A stretch of 64,000 bases of DNA, taken from NCBI GenBank assembly GCA_023417315.1, contig JAEZFW010000072.1:124001-188000 (forward strand), in the 5' to 3' direction. A model generated the notes under the pieces. The model saw only the letters and a list, made by a program, of their open reading frames with translations, was not told where the DNA came from and ran no database searches. This DNA is from Pseudomonadota bacterium. GTDB lineage: Bacteria > Pseudomonadota > Gammaproteobacteria > Steroidobacterales > Steroidobacteraceae. The number at the start of each line of letters is the position of its first letter. Positions within the stretch are counted from its first letter, which is position 1. The position numbers were made by a program, and so were the translations under genes. Shown here one piece after another: positions 34,147-42,395 of this stretch.

Positions 34147-35082
34147 ATGCGAATAGCGATACGAACCGGATTGGCGATGCTGATGTGCGCAGGCCTCGGG
34201 GCTTGTGGCGGCGGCGGTGGGGGAGGTGGTGAGCAGCAAGCCACGGGACAACTCAGCCTCTCGATCACCGATGCCCCCGTCGATGATGCGATGAGTGTCG
34301 TCGTGCAGTTCAGTGGAGTTGCCTTCAAGCGGCAAGGCTCGCAGCCGGAGATCGTCGAGTCGCTCTCTGCGCGCCAATTGAACTTGCTCGAGTATCAAGA
34401 GGGACGCGCGGCGCTGTTGCTCGATGACATCACGCTGCCCGCGGGCAACTACGAATGGATTCGCTTGATCGTAGACAACGTACCCAACGTCCGCGATTCC
34501 TATCTCGTGCAGATGACAGGCGAGGAATGCGAGCTGCGCGTCCCGTCAGGTGCGGAGTCCGGTCTGAAGCTCAATCGTGGCTTCACCCTTCCCGCGGATG
34601 GGAGCGTCGCGCTCACCATCGACTTCGATCTGCGCAAGTCCATCCATGCGCCGCCCGGTCAGAGCGGCGGTGTACCGGACTGCAGTCAGGCATATCTGAT
34701 GCGCCCCACGCTGCGCATCGTCGATGATGCCAACGTAGGCGCGATCGCGGGCATCGTCGACAGCGCACTGGTCACCGACGATTGTCTGCCGAAGGTCTAT
34801 GTGTTCGAAGGTCAAGATGTCGTCGCCGACGATATCGACGAAGCGAGTGCACCGGACATCGATCCCTATGTCGTCGCCGGCGTAGGGATCGAGAACGGCA
34901 GTACTGCGTACGGCTATCGAGCCGCGTTCGTGCCGCCGGGTCAGTACACCGTCGCGTTCACGTGCAGTGACGATGATCCGGCGGCCGAAGACGAGCTTGC
35001 TTTCCTCACGCCGCAGAACGTCACGGTTCAGCCGAATCTCCTTTCTACTGCGGACTTCGCACCTCCCCCTCCGGAGCTCTAA
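34147..35082 (+). CDS. DUF4382 domain-containing lipoprotein
   Basis: 311 aa. ATG 34147 is set by GGAG six bases upstream. The lipoprotein signal ends GLGACGGGG with a Gly run after the Cys. The mature domain (GQLSLSITDAPVDDAMSVVV, FSGVAFKR, LLEYQEGRAALLLDDITLPA, GNYEWIRLIVDN) is the DUF4382 beta-sandwich, often followed, as here, by a second carboxypeptidase-regulatory-like domain (~205-305, GAIAGIVDSALV, FVPPGQYTVAFTCSDDD). Surface or periplasmic, function unknown. A strong terminator follows. Confidence 0.9.
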   Translation: MRIAIRTGLAMLMCAGLGACGGGGGGGGEQQATGQLSLSITDAPVDDAMSVVVQFSGVAFKRQGSQPEIVESLSARQLNLLEYQEGRAALLLDDITLPAGNYEWIRLIVDNVPNVRDSYLVQMTGEECELRVPSGAESGLKLNRGFTLPADGSVALTIDFDLRKSIHAPPGQSGGVPDCSQAYLMRPTLRIVDDANVGAIAGIVDSALVTDDCLPKVYVFEGQDVVADDIDEASAPDIDPYVVAGVGIENGSTAYGYRAAFVPPGQYTVAFTCSDDDPAAEDELAFLTPQNVTVQPNLLSTADFAPPPPEL

Positions 35083-35091
35083 AGTCCGCAG

Positions 35092-35127
35092 AGTGCACCG
35101 GCGCGGTGAGCGTCGGTGCACTTTTTT
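35092..35127 (+). terminator. Rho-independent terminator
   Basis: Perfect 9-bp stem AGTGCACCG / CGGTGCACT (35092-35100 and 35114-35122) with a 13-base loop, followed by a run of T (35122-35127). Terminates the DUF4382 gene; the T run overlaps the stop codon region of the convergent DUF924 gene. Confidence 0.85.
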
Positions 35128-35789
35128 CAGCCTTTGAACCCGCCGTTGTCCAAGTAGGCTTGCTCTTCCGATTTCATCGCGCGTCCCAAGATCGGATTGC
35201 GATGCGGGAAGCGTCCGAAGCGTTTGATGATGTCGTGATGGTGTTGCGCGTGGCTCAGGGACGGCTCGCCTAATCGACGTGCGAGCTCCACCGAGCGCTC
35301 CTGATGGGACAAATGCTCCGAGTGCGCAAACGGGAGGTACACGAAGAGCTGCAGGTCAGGTTCAACGAGCCGATCGAATCCAGCCGCGATCGCCGCATCG
35401 GCCAGCGCGAGCGCTGCTTCATCCGTGGCGTACATCCTGGGTGTGCCGCGGAACGAATTGCGCGGATACTGATCGAGCAGAAGAATGAGCGCGAGCGCGC
35501 CATCGGGCGTGCGTGCCCATTCGTCCAGCTCGCCTCGTGAGGCGCGGTCGTACTCGCGCGCGAAGCGTTCGCGAAACTCACGATCGAAGTTCGGGTCTTT
35601 CGCGAACCACATCTGCGGTCCTGCTTCCTGCCAGAACGCGACCACCTCTGCTGCTTTGCTCGGTACCTGCGCGATCGCGCTGCGTGCGACAACCGGCCTG
35701 GCATCCAAAGCAATGGCGGCATCGAGCTTCGTCGACACACAGGCGCTCGCACTCAACATCATGGCCATACTGACGATAGGCATTTTCAT
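35127..35789 (-). CDS. Exported DUF924 family protein
   Basis: 220 aa from ATG 35789, with GGAG eight bases upstream. The first 18 residues (MKMPIVSMAMMLSASACV) are an export signal with a possible acylated Cys, unusual for DUF924, which is normally cytosolic. The DUF924 core is intact: VVAFWQEAGPQMWFAKDPNF, DREFRERFAREYDRA, ALILLLDQYPRNSFRGTPRM, LPFAHSEHLSHQERSVEL and RFGRFPHRNPILGR, with conserved His and Arg. Function of the family is unknown. Convergent with the DUF4382 gene; divergent from a LysR gene. Confidence 0.88.
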   Translation of the reverse strand: MKMPIVSMAMMLSASACVSTKLDAAIALDARPVVARSAIAQVPSKAAEVVAFWQEAGPQMWFAKDPNFDREFRERFAREYDRASRGELDEWARTPDGALALILLLDQYPRNSFRGTPRMYATDEAALALADAAIAAGFDRLVEPDLQLFVYLPFAHSEHLSHQERSVELARRLGEPSLSHAQHHHDIIKRFGRFPHRNPILGRAMKSEEQAYLDNGGFKG

Positions 35790-35907
35790 CTTCGGTTCTC
35801 CAGCAGTGGGTAGCTGCGCCCTGTAGAGATGTCCACGGCGCAGCCGAACGGTGCTGGATAGCGTTGCCGAGCGTGGCCTATGAAGCCAGTGATATGATTT
35901 CAGCAAT

Positions 35908-36864
35908 ATGCTGAACGAGATTGATCTCGCGCGCGTCGATCTCAACCTGCTCGTGTTATTCGAGGCGGTGATGAAGGAACGTCACGTCGCGCGGGCGGCA
36001 AACAAGCTCCATCTGTCCGCATCCGCAGTCAGCCATGGCATTGCGCGGCTGCGAAATACGTTCAACGACCCACTGTTCCTAAAGCATCCGAAGGGCGTGG
36101 TGCCCACCGCGACTGCATCGGCGCTCGCTGAACCCATCGCAGCGATCCTCGCGCAGGTTCGCGAAGTCGTGGCGAGTGCAGAGTCGTTCGATGCGCGTCG
36201 CTCCAAGCGACGATTCCGAATAGGTGCAGCGGACGCGATTGCGGCGGTTGCACTACCGCCTGCATTGAGCGAGATCGAAGCGCAAGCGCCAGGCATCGCT
36301 GTGAGCGTGCGCGATGTGCTGCCGATGGAAACATTGGCGGCGCTCGATGCGGGTGAGATCGATGTCGCGCTCTATCCGCTTGCGGAGCTTCCGCCTCGAT
36401 TCGCAGCGCGAGAGCTTTTCGAAGAGCGCTTCGTCGTCGCTTCTCGTGCGAACCATCCGTTCCGCAAGCGCCCAACGCTCGAAACATACTGCTCGGCTCG
36501 GCACTTGCTCGTCTCGCGCACAGGCGACACGCATGGGTTCGTCGATGACATCCTGGGGAAGCAAGGTTGCTCGCGCAGAGTCGTGATGACGGTTCCGAAC
36601 TTCATGTGGGCGCTCGCGCTGATCGCGGACAGCGACCTGCTCGGCACACTCCCGGAGAGCTTGATGCGTACGCATGCAAAACTGTTCGGATTGCAATGGA
36701 TCGAAGCGCCATTCGAGATCACTCGATTTCAGATGAAGCTGGTCGTCCCGCACGTCGCCCTCAAGGACGCTGGCATCGCGTGGCTCATGGATGTGCTCGA
36801 GCGCAACGGACGTCGAGAGAAAGTCGCCGGTCCGCGCGGCCGGAAGCAGAAGCGTACGCGTTGA
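35908..36864 (+). CDS. LysR-family transcriptional regulator (NodD-like branch)
   Basis: 318 aa. N-terminal winged HTH (RVDLNLLVLFEAVMKERHVA, RAANKLHLSASAVSHGIARL) and a LysR substrate-binding domain from ~95 (FRIGAADAIAAVALPPAL; LDAGEIDVALYPLAELP). The DLNLLVxFEAVxxERHVxRAA start is typical of the NodD/PcpR-like group. A basic Lys/Arg C-terminal tail is additional. Divergent from the exported DUF924 gene, which may be its target. Confidence 0.92.
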   Translation: MLNEIDLARVDLNLLVLFEAVMKERHVARAANKLHLSASAVSHGIARLRNTFNDPLFLKHPKGVVPTATASALAEPIAAILAQVREVVASAESFDARRSKRRFRIGAADAIAAVALPPALSEIEAQAPGIAVSVRDVLPMETLAALDAGEIDVALYPLAELPPRFAARELFEERFVVASRANHPFRKRPTLETYCSARHLLVSRTGDTHGFVDDILGKQGCSRRVVMTVPNFMWALALIADSDLLGTLPESLMRTHAKLFGLQWIEAPFEITRFQMKLVVPHVALKDAGIAWLMDVLERNGRREKVAGPRGRKQKRTR

Positions 36865-37046
36865 AGTAGCGCGCACATCACGCGCGACATCAAGCATCCG
36901 GAGGATCCCTATGGCGCCCGGTGGGATTAGAGATAAAGTTGATCTGGAGAGGGGGGGATGCCTGACAGTCCAGCAATCGGTTCGCAAGCCCCTAAGTAAA
37001 CGCTGCGCCCTCGCGCGGCGGCTCACCGTTTACCTCGGTCGCAAAA
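36865..37046. other. Non-coding gap
   Basis: About 180 bases; nothing recognised except a run GAGAGGGGGGGATG with no plausible reading frame behind it. Confidence 0.35.
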
Positions 37047-37424
37047 ATGCAGAACACGAAAACAAAACCAAGAACCATCGATGAATACATCGCAGCGGCG
37101 CCTGCGCACGCTCAGAAGAGACTCCGCGAGATGCGACGGTGCCTCCGTCAAGCAGCGCCGGACGCCGAGGAAGGGCTTAAGTGGAGCTCGCCAGCGGTCT
37201 TCTACGACACCATACTGTTCATGTATGCCGCGCACAGGAATCACATCAGCCTGTATCCGACGCCATCGGCGATAAAGGCGTTCAGTAAGGAGCTGAAGGG
37301 ATATAAAACCTCGAGCAGCACTGTGCAGTTTCCGCTCGATAAACCGCTGCCCCTCGCCCTCATTAGACAGATTGCGGACTTCCGCACGAAGGCTGTTGTT
37401 GAGGACGGTGCGACGTGGATGTGA
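37047..37424 (+). CDS. DUF1801 domain-containing protein
   Basis: 125 aa. Matches the DUF1801/YdhG-like (iron chaperone Fra-type) fold: TIDEYIAAAPAHAQKRLREM, EGLKWSSPAVFYDTILFMYA, NHISLYPTPSAIKAFSKEL and TVQFPLDKPLPLALIRQIAD. Small cytosolic protein; molecular role not established in bacteria. The start context is A-rich with no clear SD. Confidence 0.9.
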   Translation: MQNTKTKPRTIDEYIAAAPAHAQKRLREMRRCLRQAAPDAEEGLKWSSPAVFYDTILFMYAAHRNHISLYPTPSAIKAFSKELKGYKTSSSTVQFPLDKPLPLALIRQIADFRTKAVVEDGATWM

Positions 37425-37536
37425 TGGGTCCAGGCAATCACACCACGAGCGAAGCATCGCGCTGCGGCCGACGTGCGAGGGCGCGGGCATCTGCGCGCAG
37501 TCTTTTAGACAGGAGCAATTGCGATTGTCGGCCGCT

Positions 37537-37710
37537 ATGAAGGTCTACCTCATCGTCACTGGGATCGTGTTCGGATTGGTCGTGGTCGCCCACGCTGCGC
37601 GGTTGCTTTCCGAAGGAGCTTGGCTGCTTAGGAATCCGACATTCTTGGGTACGTCCATCGCAGCGCTTGGGTTGAGCGTATGGGCGCTTGTTCTCCTCAG
37701 GCGGAAATAG
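37537..37710 (+). CDS. Small two-helix membrane protein
   Basis: 57 aa. Two hydrophobic helices (VYLIVTGIVFGLVVVAHAAR and FLGTSIAALGLSVWALVLLR) joined by a short loop, ending in RRK. Short proteins of this kind are common in proteobacteria, with no known role. The spacing to the nearest AGGAG (about 21 bases) is long, so the start could be slightly upstream. Confidence 0.65.
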   Translation: MKVYLIVTGIVFGLVVVAHAARLLSEGAWLLRNPTFLGTSIAALGLSVWALVLLRRK

Positions 37711-37887
37711 TGTCGATGCGCGGAATACTTGCTCACACAAAGCTTCGAGCCCGGCAGGCCGTCATAACAATCGGGCGGGAGAAGGTGTGCTCTAGCTGAA
37801 GAAGTACGCCCGAACTGTGAGCTGAAGGCAACGTGCGAAGACGCACGCGAAGAGGCGTGCGCCCGAGCATGCCGATGGGGGTCTAAC

Positions 37888-38403
37888 ATGGGAACACAAC
37901 TCACGCGCGTAATGGCCATCGTCGGGCTCGCGCTTGTCGTGCCGTCTGCGTGGGCGTGTGGTCACTGCCCAAGAGAGATTTTCTCTCCTGAGGAGGTCGA
38001 TCGAGCTGCATGGGATGCCTCCGACCGTGTATTTGTCGGCATCGTCGCAGCAGCGACATCCGCGCGAACGGGCACACACACGCTGGAGATCGATTACCAG
38101 CTGAATGTTGAAGAAGTGTTCAAGGGCACGGCGACCGATTTCGACGTGCGCATCTACACCATTCGACCGGTCAGCGATTGGCAAAGCGGAATGGAAGAGA
38201 TCACCTGCGATAACACGCGCATTAGCATCGGTGACAGACTGCTCGTCTTCTCAACGTCGAATGATCCGGTTCGCATCGGAGCGTGCTCCAATACAAGAGT
38301 GATCGAAGGGCAGTCTGCGCCACCGCGCGACGAAGTGCAGGAGAGCCTAGCGAGGTTGAGGCGGTGGCGAGATGAGCTTTCATCTGCCGGCGCAGTAAGG
38401 TGA
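37888..38403 (+). CDS. Secreted NTR/TIMP-like domain protein (putative)
   Basis: 171 aa. The signal peptide ends SAWA so that the mature protein begins CGHC. An N-terminal Cys pair followed by an OB-fold-like pattern (DRVFVGIVAAATS, YQLNVEEVFKGT, CDNTRISIGDRLLVF, IGACSNTRVIE) with four Cys resembles bacterial tissue-inhibitor-of-metalloprotease (NTR) domains. The family assignment is by pattern only. GGGGG lies upstream of the ATG. Followed by another small secreted protein. Confidence 0.65.
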   Translation: MGTQLTRVMAIVGLALVVPSAWACGHCPREIFSPEEVDRAAWDASDRVFVGIVAAATSARTGTHTLEIDYQLNVEEVFKGTATDFDVRIYTIRPVSDWQSGMEEITCDNTRISIGDRLLVFSTSNDPVRIGACSNTRVIEGQSAPPRDEVQESLARLRRWRDELSSAGAVR

Positions 38404-38443
38404 AGCGGCATGAGCGTAGAGAGAGCGTCCGTAGGAGTCTGCT

Positions 38444-38743
38444 ATGCGAATCTCATTGATTGCGGCATCAGTCCTGCTAGCAGGTTGTGTCTCCGGCAAA
38501 GTGATCCAGATCCCTGCAACTGACTTCAAGAGCTACGGAGTCGATCCCCTATCCCATACGATGTACTTGGGTTCGGATGACGGTTGGCATTACTTCGCTT
38601 GGTCCTCTGGTAAGACAGGGGGCAAGTGGAAAGTCCTAAAATCCGAGATGCCGTTCAATAAGGAATGGTCGGTGGAAGAAGGGCGGCCTGCGTTCGTGGC
38701 GCGTGACGACCATGGGCATTGGCAGCCTCTTGGCGGGCGATAG
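38444..38743 (+). CDS. Small lipoprotein of unknown function
   Basis: 99 aa. Signal ISLIAASVLLAGC with a canonical lipobox (LAGC, Cys15). The mature region (IQIPATDFKSYGVDP, HTMYLGSDDGWHYFAW, WKVLKSEMPFNKEW) has no recognised domain. TAGGAG precedes the ATG by seven bases. Possibly transcribed with the NTR-like gene 40 bases upstream. Confidence 0.7.
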   Translation: MRISLIAASVLLAGCVSGKVIQIPATDFKSYGVDPLSHTMYLGSDDGWHYFAWSSGKTGGKWKVLKSEMPFNKEWSVEEGRPAFVARDDHGHWQPLGGR

Positions 38744-38815
38744 CCACCATGCGATACGTGCCTAAAAGCCCGAACGTGGATGGCACCCGTCGCATCAACG
38801 TGAGTATCGGGAGCC

Positions 38816-39118
38816 ATGACAATGGAGAGACCGACGCGATTCCCTGTGTTCAAATCTTTCTGGGAGGAGTTGGCTGCCGGAAAACGTTCGGAGCTGAACC
38901 AAGGCAGGCTCATGTCTGCCTTCTCGTTCTCGGAGTCATGGTCTATGTGGGAGCGTCATCCTGCGGGTGACGAGTGGGTCATGCTGCTCTCGGGTCCCGC
39001 CACGTCTTGCTGGAGGAACTCGGCGAGGAGCGAAGCGTGGCGATTGGACGAACCTGGCTCTTATGTTCTAGTCCCTCGCGATGTTTGGCACATGGCCAGA
39101 ACGGCTGAGCCTCGATGA
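38816..39118 (+). CDS. Cupin-domain protein, C-terminally short
   Basis: 100 aa. Cupin pattern: SMWERHPAGDEWVMLLSGPA (motif 1, with His and Glu) and PGSYVLVPRDVWHMART (motif 2, with His). Relatives normally continue for 15-20 residues after WHxAR; here the stop comes at once, and the TGA overlaps the LysE start codon by 4 bases. So the last beta strand may have been lost, or translation is coupled to the exporter. Role unknown. Confidence 0.65.
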   Translation: MTMERPTRFPVFKSFWEELAAGKRSELNQGRLMSAFSFSESWSMWERHPAGDEWVMLLSGPATSCWRNSARSEAWRLDEPGSYVLVPRDVWHMARTAEPR

Positions 39119-39762
39119 TGATCGACCTTCTTCCGCCTTGGCCGTTGTTATCCGCGTTTCTCATCGCGAGTCTGGTGCTTGCGGTCACGCCTGGACCCGG
39201 TGTGCTGTACATCGTGACTCGCAGCATCGTTCAGGGGCGGCGCTACGGCGCCGCTTCGGTCGGAGGCGTCGCGCTCGGCAATTTGGGCAATGTTATCGCT
39301 GCTTCACTGGGCTTGGCGGCTGTATTCGCGGTGTCCTCGATCGCGTTCTCGGTCGTCAAGTACGCGGGCGTGCTCTATCTCGTTTACCTTGGCGTGCAGA
39401 TGCTTCGCTCGCCACCGGCATCCGACACGGCTCCAGTGCCGATTGAGGCACCGCTGGGCCGCGTGTTCCGCGACGGCTTCGCTGTCGCGCTACTCAATCC
39501 CAAGACGGCGATCTTCTTCGCCGCTTTCCTGCCGCAGTTCTTGAGCGCCAACGCGCCAACGATGGTTCAGAGCGTCGCGCTCGGCTCGATCTTCGTAGCG
39601 ATCGCCGCCGGCACGGATACCGCTTACGCTCTCGCGGCTGGTGCCATTGCACCTGCACTGCGAGCCAGTCGCACGCGTGCAGCGGGTCGCTGGCTCGGCG
39701 GTGGAATGTTTATCGGACTTGGACTGTTCGCGGCGCTTTCGAGCGCGCGAGGTTCGGCGTAG
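39115..39762 (+). CDS. LysE/RhtB-family amino acid exporter
   Basis: 215 aa, about six membrane helices. Family landmarks: LLSAFLIASLVLAVTPGPGV, GRRYGAASVGGVALGN, YAGVLYLVYLGVQMLR and FRDGFAVALLNPKTAIFFAA. Exports neutral or basic amino acids across the inner membrane. Start codon overlaps the cupin gene, implying coupled translation. Confidence 0.93.
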   Translation: MMIDLLPPWPLLSAFLIASLVLAVTPGPGVLYIVTRSIVQGRRYGAASVGGVALGNLGNVIAASLGLAAVFAVSSIAFSVVKYAGVLYLVYLGVQMLRSPPASDTAPVPIEAPLGRVFRDGFAVALLNPKTAIFFAAFLPQFLSANAPTMVQSVALGSIFVAIAAGTDTAYALAAGAIAPALRASRTRAAGRWLGGGMFIGLGLFAALSSARGSA

Positions 39763-39767
39763 GAGTG

Positions 39768-40127
39768 ATGGATATGCACGAGCTGCTCGAACTCGAAGAA
39801 CGAGGATGGCGTGCGCTCTCGACGCCCGGCGATGCAGGTAAGAATTTCTACTCGGCGGTGCTTCGTGAAGACGCGGTGATGTTGTTTCCAGGCGGGATCA
39901 GAATCAACGGGCGAGGGCCCATTCTGGAAACTCTTGGTGCGCAGCCATGGGAGTCCTTTCGGATCGAGAATCCAGCCGTCGTGCCGCTCGCGACCGACGC
40001 GGCGACGCTCGTGTACAAGGCGACAGCTCAGCGAAAGGGAAGCGAGCCGTATGTCGCGCTGATCAGCAGCACCTATGTGCGCGATCGAGCGTGGCAGCTC
40101 GTCGTGCATCAACATACGCCGGTGTGA
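39768..40127 (+). CDS. DUF4440 / SnoaL-like (NTF2 fold) protein
   Basis: 119 aa, ATG 39768 after AGGAG. NTF2-like pattern: LLELEERGWRALSTPGDAGK, FYSAVLREDAVMLFPGG, GRGPILETLGAQPWESFRIE and YVRDRAWQLVVHQHTPV. Likely a small ligand-binding or regulatory protein. Starts 5 bases after the exporter stop, so same operon. Confidence 0.85.
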   Translation: MDMHELLELEERGWRALSTPGDAGKNFYSAVLREDAVMLFPGGIRINGRGPILETLGAQPWESFRIENPAVVPLATDAATLVYKATAQRKGSEPYVALISSTYVRDRAWQLVVHQHTPV

Positions 40128-40131
40128 GAGA

Positions 40132-40162
40132 ACGAGCGTTTGCGGATCAGGCAAACGCTCGT
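40132..40162. terminator. Bidirectional hairpin between convergent genes
   Basis: Perfect 12-bp inverted repeat ACGAGCGTTTGC / GCAAACGCTCGT (40132-40143, 40151-40162) with a 7-base loop. No T run, but its position between two convergent genes suggests transcription termination in both directions. Confidence 0.7.
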
Positions 40163-40178
40163 GAGCGGTGGAAATCGG

Positions 40179-40814
40179 TCACACTCGTCTGCGACGCGCG
40201 CCGCAGACTCCAAGGAGTCCAGCGCCAAGCAGCAGAAGCGTACCGGGTTCAGGCACGCTCGTCGGCGTGACGACGATGTTGTCGAGCGCGATGCCGCCGT
40301 TGCGGCCATCAAGCGCGAAGCCCAGGAACTCCACAGAAATAAGGTTCGTGAACTGCGGGCTGACAATGAAGGTCTGGAAGTCGTCCAAGCCCCAGCGTCC
40401 GTCCAAGATTCCGTCCAACGTGAACCGTTGGGTGATCTGCGTGGTGTCCGCCAGAGTGCCAAGCACGTCGATGAAACTGGAGTTCGGATAGTCGCTGTCG
40501 AGCCCGAAACCGATCAAGAGCTCAGATGCATCGAACCCGACGAGGTCGAACGTTTCGCCGCCGGCGTGCGACATTCTGATGGGATAGCCGCGTTCGCCAC
40601 CCTCCTCACCGATATACGACGTGCCGTTCCACGCTTCACCAGTGCGGGCGTCGAACAGATGGTAGTGATCGGATTCGAAGGTGTATCCGCTGATGGTGAC
40701 GCCTGTCTCGATGATGCCGAGGTCGGTGGGAGCGTCGTTGAAGTCGATGACGATGGCGTGTGAGGCTTGCGCCGCGAGCAGCAGCGTCAGTGATGCAGCA
40801 ATGTGATAGCGCAC
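40179..40814 (-). CDS. PEP-CTERM sorting-domain protein
   Basis: 211 aa. Signal peptide LTLLLAAQASHA, a beta-rich middle (IVIDFNDAPTDLGIIETGVT; GYTFESDHYHLFDA), then the C-terminal VPEPGTLLLLGAGLLGV and a GARRRR tail, the full PEP-CTERM motif. Such proteins are processed by exosortase (EpsH/XrtA) and belong to extracellular matrix; no exosortase lies in this window, so one is expected elsewhere. Confidence 0.92.
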   Translation of the reverse strand: MRYHIAASLTLLLAAQASHAIVIDFNDAPTDLGIIETGVTISGYTFESDHYHLFDARTGEAWNGTSYIGEEGGERGYPIRMSHAGGETFDLVGFDASELLIGFGLDSDYPNSSFIDVLGTLADTTQITQRFTLDGILDGRWGLDDFQTFIVSPQFTNLISVEFLGFALDGRNGGIALDNIVVTPTSVPEPGTLLLLGAGLLGVCGARRRRV

Positions 40815-41110
40815 TTGATTCGGTTCCCTTTGGTTTGAGCTGTATGCGTGCTGGAGCTTTCTACGTACCCCAGGGACAAAGGCAGCAAACGTGCCACGGT
40901 ATAGAAAACGGAGTTACTCCAGTAACTTGCGATGTATTTCCGGTCGCAGGGTTGAAGGCGGACCGAGACCTCGTCAGCATTCTCGACATTGCGGAATGTG
41001 ACGCAGATCACATAGCGGTCTGGCGCTCTTCTGGTTGCCGTGCTCGAACTTCGCATGGGCTGAGGGCGGCCAACATGTCGCACGATTAGATCTTGCGGAG
41101 GACTTCGATC
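40815..41110. other. Intergenic region, nothing found
   Basis: About 296 bases upstream of a divergent gene pair. No reading frame or repeat recognised; both promoters should lie here. GGAGG at about 41097 is the SD for the downstream gene. Confidence 0.35.
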
Positions 41111-41542
41111 ATGCAAACTCCGACGGTTGTCGAATACGGGCTTCCGATCTCACTGGCTGACGCGAAGATCGTCGTTGCCGCAGCGGAGCGTGAAGCGGTC
41201 GCGAATGGATTCGCTGCGATCATCGCGGTCGTCGACAGCGCGGCTCAGTTGGTGCTCCTCGAGCGGCTCGATCAAGCGCAGCTCGGCAGTATCCAAGTTG
41301 CGATTGCGAAGGCCGAAGCCGCCGTTCGCTTCAAGCGTCCTACAAAGGCGTTCGAAGATGCGCTGGCACAAGGAGGCGTGAGTTTGCGGCTCTTGTCTCT
41401 GCCCGGCGTGATCGCGGTCGATGGCGGCATCCCGCTGTTGAACGAAGGGAAGATCGTGGGCGCGATCGGTGTCTCTGGAATGCTGGCGCAGCAGGACGCG
41501 CAGGTCGCAGCTGCCGGCGCCGGCGCTTTTCATCGCATGTAA
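41111..41542 (+). CDS. GlcG/HbpS-family heme-binding-like protein
   Basis: 143 aa from ATG 41111. Family features: ISLADAKIVVAAAEREAVAN, IIAVVDSAAQLVLLERLD, ALAQGGVSLRLLSLPGVI, AVDGGIPLLNEGKIVGAIGV and SGMLAQQDAQVAAAGAGAF. GlcG accompanies glycolate oxidase genes and HbpS binds heme; here it is alone. Cytosolic as predicted (no signal). Confidence 0.9.
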   Translation: MQTPTVVEYGLPISLADAKIVVAAAEREAVANGFAAIIAVVDSAAQLVLLERLDQAQLGSIQVAIAKAEAAVRFKRPTKAFEDALAQGGVSLRLLSLPGVIAVDGGIPLLNEGKIVGAIGVSGMLAQQDAQVAAAGAGAFHRM

Positions 41543-41579
41543 ATGGACGCGGGGCGAGCGTCGTTGCTCGCCGTTTCTA

Positions 41580-42248
41580 TCACCACGGCGTGTCGTGCTC
41601 AGCGACCGCTTCGACCGTCGTGTGCGCTTGGTCGTTCAGCCATTCGGCTGCTTGAGTCAGCTCCTCCGGCGATATCGATCCTGGATTCGCTTGCCGTTCT
41701 TGCAGCCACTTGCGCATTGCTGCAAGCAACTTCTTCGCTTGCCCCGTCTCGAGCGCATACAAACGTTGGTAGTTGAATATTGCATCCGCGAAACGATCGA
41801 GCCCCAGAAAGGCTTCGCCCTGGTACTCGATCGCGCGCGCGTAATCGGGCTTCAAGCGTAGAGCTGCGCGATATGCCTCGAGCGCTTGATCGTGGCGACC
41901 GAGCTTGCGGTTCGCGTAGCCGATGTAGGTATGTGCCTCGTACATTCGGGCATCGAGATGCACGGCTTCTGAAAACGCAGCGAGCGCATCTTCATAAGCT
42001 TGGCTCGCGCCTTCGGTCGCTGCTGTTCGACTCGGCTCGTTCTCGGCGGCGGCAGCGTCCTGATCGAACCGAGTCGCGCGTTCGATGAAGGCGTAACCGC
42101 GACCGTATGCGTCGAGAGCGGGGCTCGCATATTCCGTGCCCGGCTCGACCCGCCGCGGTTTGTTCCGCGGCGGGCCGTCAGCCAACACGGACTGAGCGAT
42201 CATGCTCGCGATACATACCAGTAAGAATGCGAGCCTGCTCGATTTCAT
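41580..42248 (-). CDS. Exported TPR protein
   Basis: 222 aa. Signal peptide ending SVLADGPP. Two TPR units are clear (QAYEDALAAFSEAVHLDARM; THIGY-type AHTYIGYANRKLGRHDQAL, EAYRAALRLKPDYARAIEYQ). C-terminal amphipathic tail rich in Ala/Glu. Predicted periplasmic scaffold. On the same strand as, and 147 bases after, a larger TPR protein gene. Confidence 0.85.
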   Translation of the reverse strand: MKSSRLAFLLVCIASMIAQSVLADGPPRNKPRRVEPGTEYASPALDAYGRGYAFIERATRFDQDAAAAENEPSRTAATEGASQAYEDALAAFSEAVHLDARMYEAHTYIGYANRKLGRHDQALEAYRAALRLKPDYARAIEYQGEAFLGLDRFADAIFNYQRLYALETGQAKKLLAAMRKWLQERQANPGSISPEELTQAAEWLNDQAHTTVEAVAEHDTPW

Positions 42249-42395
42249 GACTCTCTCCCTTCAGACGCGTGCTCGCTACGAAGCCGATGGCTGCCCCCTC
42301 CCTAACCCTCCCCCGCCCGCGGGGGAGGGATAGTTGTGGGCTGCGCCAGTCATTCTGACGAATCACGCGTCACTAACCACTAACGACTTCTTCCG
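42249..42395. repeat. Palindromic repeat (CCTCCCCCGCCCGCGGGGGAGG)
   Basis: CCCTCCCCCGCCCGCGGGGG hairpin at about 42306-42330, of the class seen downstream of many genes in GC-rich proteobacteria; could end transcription of the larger TPR gene. Confidence 0.55.
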
